Source: an uncultured Alcaligenaceae bacterium (lineage in GTDB: Bacteria; Pseudomonadota; Gammaproteobacteria; Burkholderiales; Burkholderiaceae_B). Taken from it: DNA of 64,000 nucleotides. The DNA is taken from NCBI GenBank assembly GCA_937995985.1, contig CALKIR010000056.1, positions 13,634-77,633 of the forward strand, written 5' to 3'. Under the pieces are notes generated by a model. That model was not told where the DNA came from. It saw nothing but the letters and a program-made list of their open reading frames with translations, and searched no databases. Shown one piece after another: positions 53,406 to 62,170 of the stretch. Both the position numbers and the translations under genes were made by a program. How positions within the stretch are numbered: position 1 is the first letter of the stretch; each line of letters begins with the position of its first letter.

Positions 53406-54574
53406 TGAGCATTGATTTGCGTGGAAAGGCTGCTATTGTTGGGGTAGGGCAGGCTGGTTTAGGAACGGCTGAGGGCTTTACCGAGATGGAGATTTTGGTG
53501 CAAGCAGCGCAGCGAGCGGTTGCGGATGCAGGTCTGCGTATGCAGGATATAGACGGCATTGCAACAGCCAGTGTCAGCGCGACGATGTGGGCCATGCCAG
53601 TGATTGAGCATTTGGGTATTACGCCTACTTTCATTGAGAGCACCATGCTGGGGGGCTCGAGTTTTGTGGCTCATCTGCAGGCTGCTGCTCAGGCACTGCA
53701 TAGCGGCCAATGTCAGGCTGTGTTGGTATGTTACGGCAGCACGCAGCGAACATCTACCTTGAATCGGGCTGAGATTGCTGCAGCACGGAGGAAATTAGAC
53801 CCGCAGCCTTATGAGAGTCCTTATGATCCATTGAGCCCTATTTCTTCTTATGCGTTGGCAGCAGCGCGTCATATGTATCAATATGGGACTACCCGGGAGC
53901 AGTTAGCTGAGGTAGCAGTAGCAGCAAGAAAATGGGCGCAGCTCAATCCACTGGCGTTTAGGCAAGAGCCGTTAACCATCGAAGAGGTGCTTGCCTCGCG
54001 GATGGTTTCTGATCCGTTATCCGTGTTGGATTGCTGTTTAGTTACAGATGGGGCGGGCGCCTATGTAATGGTACGGGCAGATCGGGCCAAGGATTTTCCA
54101 CATAAGCCGGTTTATCTATTGGGTAATTCTACTGCAGTATGGAATCGTCAAATTTCATCGATGCAGGATGTTACAGTAACGGCAGCGGCACAATCTGGTC
54201 GTTTGGCTTATGAAATGGCTCAAGTTGGTCCCCAAGATATTGACGTGGTTGAGCTGTACGATGCGTTTACCATTAATACCATTCTCTTTTTAGAGGATCT
54301 AGGGTTTTGTGCGAAGGGTGAGGGGGGCGCTTTTGTTTCGCATGGAAATATTGCCCCAGGGGGGCAACTCCCGGTCAATACTAATGGAGGGGGGTTATCC
54401 TGCGTGCATCCGGGCATGTACGGTATATTTATTACTATAGAGGCTATTGAGCAGCTTCGCGGCACGGCTGGGGCACGTCAGGTAGAGGGAGCCGAATTGG
54501 CTTTGGTGCATGGTAATGGGGGCACTTTATCAAGTCAATCTACGGCTATTTTTGGTACTGAAAGTACGCTGTAA
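53405..54574 (+). CDS. Thiolase-like protein without catalytic cysteines (Ltp2/aldolase-like)
   Basis: 389-residue SCP2-thiolase-type protein. Where thiolases carry the acyl-binding Cys the sequence is STMLGGSSFVAH (residues 79-90, no Cys). The C-terminal thiolase Cys region is HGNGGTLSSQS, also without Cys. The histidine motif is kept (His335 in GGGLSCVHPGMYG), and Tyr285 in VELYDAF is present. This pattern with a DUF35 partner is that of retro-aldolases of the Ltp2 type that release a short acyl-CoA from a branched 3-hydroxyacyl-CoA. A Claisen thiolase reaction is unlikely. Confidence 0.83.
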   Translation: MSIDLRGKAAIVGVGQAGLGTAEGFTEMEILVQAAQRAVADAGLRMQDIDGIATASVSATMWAMPVIEHLGITPTFIESTMLGGSSFVAHLQAAAQALHSGQCQAVLVCYGSTQRTSTLNRAEIAAARRKLDPQPYESPYDPLSPISSYALAAARHMYQYGTTREQLAEVAVAARKWAQLNPLAFRQEPLTIEEVLASRMVSDPLSVLDCCLVTDGAGAYVMVRADRAKDFPHKPVYLLGNSTAVWNRQISSMQDVTVTAAAQSGRLAYEMAQVGPQDIDVVELYDAFTINTILFLEDLGFCAKGEGGAFVSHGNIAPGGQLPVNTNGGGLSCVHPGMYGIFITIEAIEQLRGTAGARQVEGAELALVHGNGGTLSSQSTAIFGTESTL

Positions 54575-54633
54575 CTCGAGTGTAAAGTAGGATTGCTGAG
54601 TCAATAGCCCCTAAGTCTAAGTAGTGCATAAAT

Positions 54634-54668
54634 AAGCCCGCTTTGATGAGTGCCATCAAGCGGGCTTT
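54634..54668 (+). terminator. Terminator after the thiolase-like gene
   Basis: AAGCCCGCTT-T-GATG pairs with CATC-AAGCGGGCTT with one bulged base and a short loop, followed by a weak TTTAT tail. It separates the catabolic operon from rfbB. Confidence 0.8.
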
Positions 54669-54733
54669 ATAGTGTGTGTAAGAATTGCTTTTATAGGATA
54701 ATGCAGCTATTTATTAGTTAAGGAAGGGGAACG

Positions 54734-55798
54734 ATGGCTCTTTTGGTCACGGGTGGAGCGGGATTTATTGGGTCCGCTTTGGTGCGTTATTTAATTCGCA
54801 ATACAACGCATACGGTGATTAATGTCGATAAGCTGACTTATGCGGGCAATGTCCAAGCGCTTAGAGCGGTGCATCAGCATCCGCGTTATGTGTTTTATCG
54901 CGCTAATATTTGTGATGCGGCCCAGTTGCAGAGGATTATTGCCCGTCATAAGCCGCGTGCTGTCTTTCATTTGGCTGCTGAATCTCATGTGGATCGGTCC
55001 ATTGCGGGCCCTGAACCCTTTATTCAGAGCAATATTGTCGGGACTTTTACTTTATTAGAGACGCTGCGCGATTATTGGCTCACTTTATCCGCTCAAGAGC
55101 AGCTTGAGTTTCGCTTGATTCATGTTTCTACAGATGAGGTATATGGTGATTTGGGGCTTAATGAGCGCCCGCCTATTGCTGAGGGGGCCCCATATTGGCC
55201 TAGTTCACCGTATTCAGCTAGCAAGGCCAGTAGTGATCATTTAGTACAGGCTTGGTACCGTACCTATGGGTTGCCGAGTATTGTGACGCATTGTGTGAAT
55301 AACTATGGTCCGTTCCAGTACCCAGAAAAACTAATTCCTTTTATGATTCGCCAGGCTTTACAGGCTCATCCATTGACCATTTATGGACAGGGGGAGCAGA
55401 TCCGCGATTGGTTGCATGTCAGCGATCATGTGCGGGCATTGTATCTTATCTTGAGACGGGGACGGGTGGGCCAAAACTACCATATTAGTGCTCATGAGCA
55501 GCTCAGTAATCTTGAGTTGGTGCACCGTATTTGTGCGTATTTAGATGAGTTATGTGGTGCTGAGTTATGTGCTTTGCTGAGGGAGCGGGGGAGGCGTCGA
55601 TTTGCCGATTTAATTGTGCATGTTGCGGATAGGCCAGGACATGATCAACGGTATGCTTTGGATGCCTCAAAGCTGAGGCAGGAGTTGGGCTGGCAACCAG
55701 AAATTTCACTGTCCACAGGGCTTAAAGATACAGTGCGGTGGTATGTGGATTATTTTCAGCAACAGGCTCAGACGCATAAAAAAACCCCCCAATCCTGA
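54734..55798 (+). CDS. rfbB: dTDP-glucose 4,6-dehydratase
   Basis: Makes dTDP-4-keto-6-deoxyglucose for rhamnose and related sugars. It has 354 residues. NAD loop TGGAGFIGSALVRYLI, HLAAESHVDRSIAGP, active-site STDEVYGDLG, and the Tyr-Lys pair in YSASKASSDHL are present, then NNYGPFQYPEKLIP. No rfbA, rfbC or rfbD is nearby and terminators flank it, so it is an orphan. The last codons (HKKTPQS) and the stop lie within the hairpin that terminates the opposite transcript. Confidence 0.93.
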   Translation: MALLVTGGAGFIGSALVRYLIRNTTHTVINVDKLTYAGNVQALRAVHQHPRYVFYRANICDAAQLQRIIARHKPRAVFHLAAESHVDRSIAGPEPFIQSNIVGTFTLLETLRDYWLTLSAQEQLEFRLIHVSTDEVYGDLGLNERPPIAEGAPYWPSSPYSASKASSDHLVQAWYRTYGLPSIVTHCVNNYGPFQYPEKLIPFMIRQALQAHPLTIYGQGEQIRDWLHVSDHVRALYLILRRGRVGQNYHISAHEQLSNLELVHRICAYLDELCGAELCALLRERGRRRFADLIVHVADRPGHDQRYALDASKLRQELGWQPEISLSTGLKDTVRWYVDYFQQQAQTHKKTPQS

Positions 55799-55813
55799 TT
55801 TTGGGTTGGGGGG
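55778..55813 (-). terminator. Terminator of tctB-tctA, overlapping the rfbB 3' end
   Basis: CCCCCCAATCC pairs with GGGTTGGGGGG (eleven pairs with one wobble) around a seven-base loop; the minus strand then has seven T. The rfbB stop codon TGA (55796-55798) is in the loop. Confidence 0.85.
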
Positions 55814-55866
55814 ATAATAGTGAGGCAGAGGAGTACAGTAAGAGTATTCAGTGTAAGTGCGGTGCC

Positions 55867-57381
55867 CTAGGCTTGTTGATCAAGCTTGGGCATGGTTCTG
55901 CCTGCAGTTAAGCGTTTGTAGATAACAAAGCCCACAATGATGGCAGCAATTAACATGCACGCACCACTAATAGGACGGGTGATAAATACGGTGAGATCAC
56001 CTCGAGATAGGAGTAGGGCCCGGCGGAAGTTTTCTTCGACCATGGGGCCTAGGACCAACCCCAGTAATAGAGGAGCGGGCTCATATCCCAAGCGTGACGC
56101 CGCATAGCCAAATATCCCAATAAACAGTACGACAGCCACATCAAAGAGGTTGTTGTTTGCGCTGTACACGCCAATACAAATAAAGAGCAGAACCGCCGGG
56201 TAAATAATGCGATAGGGGATGGAGAGCATTCTTACCCACATACTGATTAGAGGAATATTCAGGATAAGCAGTAAGAAGTTGCCAATCCAGAAGCTCATGA
56301 TCAGCCCCCAGAATACAGTGGGGTGCTCGACCATTAATTGTGGGCCAGGTTGGATGTTATGAATCATCATTGCCCCAAGCATTAAGGCCATGACTGCATC
56401 CCCAGGAATACCCAAGCTTAAAGTAGGAATAAAGGCAGTGATGGCCGCAGAGCTGTTGGCTGATTCAGGAGAGGCCACCCCTTCTATCGCTCCCTTACCA
56501 AAGTTTTTGCGGTTGCGGTTTACTTTTTTCTCGAGGGCATAGCTCATAAATGAGGCGATGGTGCCTCCGGTACCGGGTAATATTCCAAAGAATGACCCAA
56601 CTCCAGCTCCTCGGCCAATGGTGCCCAGGGAGCTTTTAAACTCACCTTTATTCAGGCGCAGGGCTCGTAATCCAATGCGACCTTTGGAAATAATGCTGCC
56701 TGAACCCAGTCGGTTCGCATTTGCGATCACATCAGCAACCCCAAACAAACCCATTGCCACTGCGATTAAGGCCAAGCCATCTTGAAGCTCGGGAATGCCA
56801 AATGTAAAGCGTGCCACTCCGGTGTTGACGTCCGTACCTACGGCCCCAAAAATCAGGCCGACGAGAACCATAGCGATGCCTTTGAGTGGGGAGCCGCTGC
56901 TGAGGGTAGAGGCTGCCAGCAACCCTAAGAACATTAAGGAGAAGTACTCAGCCGGACCAAATTGGAAGGCTACTTCGACCAGCAAGGGGCCGAAAATAGT
57001 CAACATAATAATTCCAATGGTGGCACCAATAAAGGAGGAGAGCATGGCCATTAGCAAAGCGGGCCCTCCTCGGCCTTGACGTGCCATTGGGTGACCATCA
57101 AGACAGACCACCGCGTGCGTAGCGGTACCTGGGAGATTCAGCAAAATCGTTGTGGTCGCCCCTCCATAGCTTGTCCCATAATACAGACCGGCAAGCATCA
57201 TTAATGCTCCTGCAGGGTCAAGACCATAGGTGATGGGTAACAGCATTGAGATCGCGGCGAGGGCTCCAATGCCGGGTAAGACGCCAATGAGGTTACCAAC
57301 AAATACCCCAATAAAGGAGTACATCAAATTATTTAAAGTTAAAGCTGTCTGGAACCCCATGATGACATTATCAAGAATCAT
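55867..57381 (-). CDS. tctA: Tripartite tricarboxylate transporter, large membrane subunit
   Basis: 504-residue permease with about twelve hydrophobic segments. Family hallmarks are VGNLIGVLPGIGALAAISML, GTATHAVVCLDGHPMARQG-type loop and SGSPLKGIAMVLVG, plus GTGGTIASFMSYALEKK. Couples to an extracytoplasmic TctC receptor; none is adjacent, though four Bug/TctC-type receptors lie in the window. It is twelve bases behind tctB. Confidence 0.93.
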   Translation of the reverse strand: MILDNVIMGFQTALTLNNLMYSFIGVFVGNLIGVLPGIGALAAISMLLPITYGLDPAGALMMLAGLYYGTSYGGATTTILLNLPGTATHAVVCLDGHPMARQGRGGPALLMAMLSSFIGATIGIIMLTIFGPLLVEVAFQFGPAEYFSLMFLGLLAASTLSSGSPLKGIAMVLVGLIFGAVGTDVNTGVARFTFGIPELQDGLALIAVAMGLFGVADVIANANRLGSGSIISKGRIGLRALRLNKGEFKSSLGTIGRGAGVGSFFGILPGTGGTIASFMSYALEKKVNRNRKNFGKGAIEGVASPESANSSAAITAFIPTLSLGIPGDAVMALMLGAMMIHNIQPGPQLMVEHPTVFWGLIMSFWIGNFLLLILNIPLISMWVRMLSIPYRIIYPAVLLFICIGVYSANNNLFDVAVVLFIGIFGYAASRLGYEPAPLLLGLVLGPMVEENFRRALLLSRGDLTVFITRPISGACMLIAAIIVGFVIYKRLTAGRTMPKLDQQA

Positions 57382-57393
57382 GGAAACCCCCTC

Positions 57394-57867
57394 TTAGCCC
57401 CAAGTAAACATGGGAAATTGAATCTGCAGACCATAGACAAAGAGAGCCGCAGAAACGATGCTCATAACAATGCCAATGATGACGGCTGTTTTCCAGGTAT
57501 TGCCTTTATCACCAAGTGCAGCAAGTGTACACATAACAAAGGTTGCTGGAATCAGGCCACCATATTTACCAATAATAATGAACAGAATTACGGAACCAAT
57601 GACTAAGGCCCAAGTAGTGATCTGTTCGCCTAGGGTTAATACTATTTCGTCTTCGGCATCCCCGTCATCGGTGAGTGATTCTGGACTAAATAGAATTAAT
57701 ACCGCAATAGCGGTGAGCAAGATGCCCAGCATGAAGGGGAAATACCCAGGTCCCATGCGCACCAAGCTACCCATTTGATAGTTTTGGCTTCCAATAATTG
57801 TGGCGATGCCAATAAATAGCATCAAAAAGGAAGCCCAAAACTCTTTGCGATTAAATTTAAATTTCAT
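57394..57867 (-). CDS. tctB: Tripartite tricarboxylate transporter, small membrane subunit
   Basis: 157-residue membrane protein with four hydrophobic segments: FWASFLMLFIGIATIIGS, the conserved GPGYFPFMLGILL, a middle segment after a charged loop (DDGDAEDE) and a C-terminal one. This is the TctB plan. GGAGG lies about 14 bases before the ATG. It is the first gene of the tctB-tctA operon. Confidence 0.9.
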   Translation of the reverse strand: MKFKFNRKEFWASFLMLFIGIATIIGSQNYQMGSLVRMGPGYFPFMLGILLTAIAVLILFSPESLTDDGDAEDEIVLTLGEQITTWALVIGSVILFIIIGKYGGLIPATFVMCTLAALGDKGNTWKTAVIIGIVMSIVSAALFVYGLQIQFPMFTWG

Positions 57868-58325
57868 TTTGCTATGACCTCCTTAGTTGTCGCAAAATGA
57901 CAAAAAGTACGACAAAGCCGTTTCAGAACGCTTTTATAAAGTTTTCAGAAAAAGGAAAAAGCCTTGAATACCAGGCACCAAGAAATCTGTCGACCCTAAA
58001 TTTACCCAGAGATGATAACGGAGAACATTACAGTTTGGTAACAAAGCCCCCTCAAGACCCTTTTAAAAGGGTATAAATATATCTGGGAAAGACCCTCTTG
58101 GTGACTCTATGTTCTTGATTATCAATGAGATTTGTTGTTTTTTGTAGGCGCCTTGGAGGGGCTGCCCTATCGTTTTCCCTAGGTGCATTACAGGTTGAGT
58201 AACTGAGCATCAATAAAGTAGTTTTGGTGGGGTTTCTTTATATAATGGTTTTCACTAGTATCGATGTGGTGTGTCCGTGCACCCTGTTATTTTTTAACCA
58301 CCAATTGATGACATAGGAGGACAGG
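57868..58325. other. 458-base divergent control region (tctB / enoyl-CoA hydratase)
   Basis: No gene is visible. It contains a nested inverted repeat TTGTCG (57887-57892) and CGACAA (57910-57915) close to tctB, and a perfect 16-base palindrome at 58057-58072. TAGGAGG precedes the hydratase ATG. No regulator gene is next to it, so control must come from elsewhere. Confidence 0.6.
58057..58072. repeat. Perfect 16-base palindrome, candidate operator
   Basis: ACCCTTTT-AAAAGGGT, followed at once by a TATAAATAT stretch that could act as a promoter. It has no T-run typical of terminators and lies in the middle of a divergent region. Confidence 0.5.
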
Positions 58326-59120
58326 ATGTCCCAACAAGCTGGCTCTGTTTTGGTTCAAGAGCAAGATAATGTATTGATTTTGACGATGAGCAATCCAAGC
58401 AAGCGTAATGCTATTTTCCCCACCCTGTATGCAGAGCTGACCCAAGCTTTGAATGCAGCTGAGGATAATGCAGCGATTGGTGCCGTAGTACTTAAGGGTG
58501 CAGAGGGTTATTTTTGCTCTGGGGGCGATTTAGAGGGCATTAAGGAGCGGCGCAAATTGCCGCGAGCTGAGCGCCGTAACAGGCTTGAGGGCTTACATGA
58601 TTTAGTGCGATATATGCGTCGCTTTCCCAAGCCGTTGATTGCAGCAGTAGAAGGTGGGGCAGCTGGCGCAGGCATGTCCTTGGCCTTTGCTTGTGATTTA
58701 CTTGTAGTGGATGAGCAGGCGCGTTTTTCTGTTGCGTATGTGCGGGTCGGTTTGACTCCCGATGGGGGCGCCACAGCAAGTTTGGGTGCCTTATTGCCCA
58801 AGCCGTTATTGATGGAGTTATGTTTGACAGGAACGCCTATTGAGGCGCAGCGTCTCTATCAACTTGGGGCGATTAATAGATTAACGCCTAAAGAGGAGGT
58901 ACATAATACCGCTTTGGAAATGGCGACTCAGTTGGCTGCTGGGCCACAACAAGCCATTGCGCGTATTAAGGAGCTATGTCAGCAGGCTGGGCAGGTCAGT
59001 TTCAATGCTCAGCTAGACAAAGAAGCCGAGTATATGGTGATGGCTCAAGAAGGGGCCGAAGCAGCAGAAGGAATAGCGGCATTTTTTGAAAAAAGGCGCC
59101 CGAATTTCCGTGCTGTGTGA
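58326..59120 (+). CDS. Enoyl-CoA hydratase/isomerase family protein
   Basis: 264-residue crotonase-fold enzyme. Oxyanion-hole segments SNPSKRNAI and CSGGDLEGI, and EGGAAGAGMSLAFACDLLV, are visible. Of the two classical acids, the first position (GGGCELA in hydratases) has Ser here (GAGMSLA), while VGLTPDGGAT keeps an Asp near the second. This points to an isomerase or other crotonase reaction rather than plain hydration. TAGGAGGACAGG gives a strong ribosome site; a CaiB gene follows. Confidence 0.85.
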   Translation: MSQQAGSVLVQEQDNVLILTMSNPSKRNAIFPTLYAELTQALNAAEDNAAIGAVVLKGAEGYFCSGGDLEGIKERRKLPRAERRNRLEGLHDLVRYMRRFPKPLIAAVEGGAAGAGMSLAFACDLLVVDEQARFSVAYVRVGLTPDGGATASLGALLPKPLLMELCLTGTPIEAQRLYQLGAINRLTPKEEVHNTALEMATQLAAGPQQAIARIKELCQQAGQVSFNAQLDKEAEYMVMAQEGAEAAEGIAAFFEKRRPNFRAV

Positions 59121-59147
59121 TGTTTCATTAACTACAGTAGGTAAAAC

Positions 59148-60362
59148 ATGAGTAGTCAAAGTACTAAGGGGTTACCTTTACATGGGGTCAAGGTGCTTGA
59201 CCTGTCACGAGTAATGGCGGGGCCATTTTGTACCCAAGCGTTAGGAGATCTTGGCGCTGATGTGATCAAAGTAGAGCATCCTGTGCGTGGAGACGATACC
59301 CGTGATTGGGGGCAGTCTACCAGTACAACGAGCACGACCTACTACAACAGTATTAACCGTAATAAACGATCTATAGCAATTGATCTAAAGACGGAAAAGG
59401 GACGGCAACTCACCTTAGAGCTGGCCAAGAAAAGCGACATAGTCATTCATAACTTTAAGCACGGCGGCATTGAGCGCTTGGGTTTGGGTTATGAGGATAT
59501 TAAAAAGGTCAATCCGCGCATTATTTTCTGCTCTATCACGGGTTATAACACCACCGGTCCAGAAGCAGAGCGTCCCGGCTATGATTTGGTTATTCAAGGC
59601 GAAGCTGGGCTGATGGCAATGAATGGTGAGCCCGGCCAAGGGCCGCTTAAATTTGGAGTGGCCATTGTTGATATGTTTACTGGCATGTTTGCTTCTCAGG
59701 CAATTTTAGCTGCTCTCTATGCGCGTGAGCAGACCGGAGAGGGCAGACAGATAGATATGTGCCTGTTTGATAGCGGTATCATGGTACAGTCGTACTATGG
59801 CTTAGAGGCTTTACAAAGTGGTCGTGATCCTGAGAAAGTTGGTAATGATCATCCTACTGTAGTGCCTTATGGGGTATTTGATACTCTGGATGGTCCCATT
59901 GTTTTAGCAGTGGGCAATAATGCCCAGTTTGAGCGGTTCTGCCACGATGTGATTCAACGTCCTGATATTGGGGAGCACCCAGACTTTAAAACCAATCAGT
60001 TGCGTTCCGTCAATAGAGATCAGCTCATTCCTCAGTTAAAACAAGAGTTGCTAAAGCATCGTCGTGCTGATTTGTTGCAGCGCCTACATGAGGCACAAAT
60101 TCCTTGTGGTGAGGTGCTGGGGATGCATGAGGCATTACTATCCGAGCGCAGTAAGCAGTCTGAAATGGTTGTGCGTTACGATAGCGATCAAGGTACAGAT
60201 AGTTATTGCCTGGCTCCTCCTTATCGGATTAATGGGCAACGGATGCCGATTCGTTTTACCCCGCCAGAATTAGCACAGGATACAAGCGCGGTCCTCAAAG
60301 AGGTTCTGGGTTTGGATGCACAAAGCATCGAGGATTTAACTCAAGAGCGAGTTATTCGATAG
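59148..60362 (+). CDS. CaiB/BaiF CoA-transferase
   Basis: 404-residue class III CoA-transferase. VLDLSRVMAGPFCTQALGDLG, SITGYNTTGPE and catalytic Asp175 in VAIVDMFTG are present. It lies between a crotonase and a Bug receptor, repeating the CaiB plus Bug layout of 42864-45081. It is clearly paralogous to that gene but not a recent duplicate, as many positions differ. Substrate unknown. Confidence 0.9.
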   Translation: MSSQSTKGLPLHGVKVLDLSRVMAGPFCTQALGDLGADVIKVEHPVRGDDTRDWGQSTSTTSTTYYNSINRNKRSIAIDLKTEKGRQLTLELAKKSDIVIHNFKHGGIERLGLGYEDIKKVNPRIIFCSITGYNTTGPEAERPGYDLVIQGEAGLMAMNGEPGQGPLKFGVAIVDMFTGMFASQAILAALYAREQTGEGRQIDMCLFDSGIMVQSYYGLEALQSGRDPEKVGNDHPTVVPYGVFDTLDGPIVLAVGNNAQFERFCHDVIQRPDIGEHPDFKTNQLRSVNRDQLIPQLKQELLKHRRADLLQRLHEAQIPCGEVLGMHEALLSERSKQSEMVVRYDSDQGTDSYCLAPPYRINGQRMPIRFTPPELAQDTSAVLKEVLGLDAQSIEDLTQERVIR

Positions 60363-60468
60363 TGGAGACTATAGGTTGAGATTAGGGCTTGTTTTGGCTT
60401 ATTCCAAGACTGGTTTTTAGTTAAGATCTGGGGTCAAAACTTGGTGTAGACCGTTATAGGGAATTAAT

Positions 60469-61443
60469 ATGAAAAAGGTATTTAAAATTGTTGCCGTTAC
60501 AGCGATGGCTGCATTCCCCATGTTTGGCGCTGCGGCAGATTATCCTTCTCGCACCTTAACCTTTGTGGTACCTTATCCTCCCGGTGGTCCTACGGATATT
60601 ACTGGTCGCCTGTTGGCTGAGGCACTCGGCAAAGAGCTGGGTCAAACAGTAGTGGTTGAAAACCGCAGCGGCGCCTCAGGCAGCATTGGGGTGTCCTATG
60701 TCATTCGTAGCAAACCGGATGGCTATACCTTTGGTGCAGTGGCTGCGCCAAGTTTAGTCGCGCCGTTTATGCTTGATACAAAGCCCTATGATCTCACTAC
60801 TGATATACAAACAGTGGGGATGGCCTATGTCACACCGTTGGTCGTGCTCGTTAACCCCGAGCTGACTCCCGAGGTGACCGATATGCAGTCACTCATTGAT
60901 TACGTTAAAAATGAGGGCGCTGGCGTTAATTACACCACTGCAGGTATTGGTAGCACTGCTCACTTAGCGATGGAAATGATCCGTAGTGAAAATGATTTGG
61001 ATATGCTGCATATTCCTTATCAAGGCAGTGCTCCAGCAATTAATGCCTTACTTGCTGGTGACGTTAACATGATGTATTCGGACTTAGTTGCAGCAATGCC
61101 TCAAATCACCTCAGGTAAGTTACGAGCCATCGCTATTAATACGAATGAGCGCCTTGATGAGCTCCCTGATGTGCCTACTCTGGTTGAGCAGGGCGTTGAG
61201 GCTGCCAAAGCAGTTTCTTGGGGCGGGCTCGTGCTGCCAAAGGGGACCCCTCAAGAAGCAGTTGATGTGCTGAGCGCTGCTTTGGAAAGCGTGTTACAAG
61301 ATGAGGCATTGCAAGAGAAAATGCGCCGTGTAGGAGCCCTTGCGACCTATCAAAACCCAGAAGAGCTGGCTCAAACCATTCGCGTAGATTCTGAGATTTG
61401 GGCTAATGCCATCAAAGAGTTCAACATCAAGGATGAATTCTAA
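60469..61443 (+). CDS. Bug-family (TctC-like) periplasmic receptor
   Basis: 324-residue receptor with signal peptide to about GAAADYP. RTLTFVVPYPPGGPTDITGR and NRSGASGSIGVSYVI are the Bug signatures. Its place behind the crotonase and CaiB genes points to uptake of the acid those enzymes act on; it or the receptor at 62842 may also serve the TctAB membrane pair (inference). Confidence 0.9.
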   Translation: MKKVFKIVAVTAMAAFPMFGAAADYPSRTLTFVVPYPPGGPTDITGRLLAEALGKELGQTVVVENRSGASGSIGVSYVIRSKPDGYTFGAVAAPSLVAPFMLDTKPYDLTTDIQTVGMAYVTPLVVLVNPELTPEVTDMQSLIDYVKNEGAGVNYTTAGIGSTAHLAMEMIRSENDLDMLHIPYQGSAPAINALLAGDVNMMYSDLVAAMPQITSGKLRAIAINTNERLDELPDVPTLVEQGVEAAKAVSWGGLVLPKGTPQEAVDVLSAALESVLQDEALQEKMRRVGALATYQNPEELAQTIRVDSEIWANAIKEFNIKDEF

Positions 61444-61467
61444 GTCGTGTTGCGACAGGCATAGTCT

Positions 61468-61500
61468 AAAGGGCATTGTGTTACACAATGCCCTTTTTTA
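61468..61500. terminator. Bidirectional terminator between Bug gene and scoB
   Basis: AAAGGGCATTGTG and CACAATGCCCTTT, a perfect 13-base stem around TTA, with T-runs outside on both strands. The TAA stop of scoB (minus strand) is the loop itself. Confidence 0.88.
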
Positions 61501-62170
61501 GTGGGTCAGAAATAATTGCCAGGTCCTCTCGGTAGAAAAGAGGTGCGGCAGTGCGCTCTTGTAAAGCCTCGCGACTGAGGTGCTCAATCATCGCTTCAAC
61601 CACAAATTGGTTGTTTTCTATAGCAATAATAGCAAGATCAGTATAGACCTTGGTGACGACACCCGCGCCAGTGATGGGGTAGTCACATTGGGATACTAGT
61701 TTGGGGTGACCGTCGCGGGTGGTGTGCGTCATGGTAATGATGACATTTTTTGCGCCCACCGCTAAATCCATGGCTCCCCCTACCGCGGGAATAGCTTTTT
61801 CTTCTTTGGTGATCCAGTTGGCCAGATCCCCATTTTGGGCCACTTGAAAGCCGCCCATAATACTGTAGTCTAGGTGACCACCACGCATGATGGCAAAGGA
61901 GATGCTGTGGTCTGAAATAGAGGCGCCCTGAAGTAGTGAAATGGGCTGACGGCTGGCATTAATTAAGTCGGGATCTGGAGTATCTGGGGTGGGCCCCATA
62001 CCCAAAATACCATTTTCACTATGAAGAATAATTTCTCGTTCAGGGGGTAGGTACTCCCCGACCAAGGTGGGAATGCCAATGCCTAAATTCACTACTGCAC
62101 CATTAGGAATACTTTCTGCAACTAAAGCAGCAATTTGTGCCCTGCTTAATGGTGTCCATTTATTTGTCAT
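61481..62170 (-). CDS. 3-oxoacid CoA-transferase, subunit B
   Basis: 229-residue beta subunit of a class I CoA-transferase. The catalytic glutamate is Glu52 in SENGILGMGPTPD; the start AALVAESIPNGAVVNLGIGIP and the later KAIPAVGGAMDLAVGAKNV are typical of ScoB/PcaJ. Acts on a 3-oxo acid with succinyl-CoA or acetyl-CoA as donor. Its ATG overlaps the A subunit by eleven bases. Confidence 0.9.
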   Translation of the reverse strand: MTNKWTPLSRAQIAALVAESIPNGAVVNLGIGIPTLVGEYLPPEREIILHSENGILGMGPTPDTPDPDLINASRQPISLLQGASISDHSISFAIMRGGHLDYSIMGGFQVAQNGDLANWITKEEKAIPAVGGAMDLAVGAKNVIITMTHTTRDGHPKLVSQCDYPITGAGVVTKVYTDLAIIAIENNQFVVEAMIEHLSREALQERTAAPLFYREDLAIISDPLKKGIV

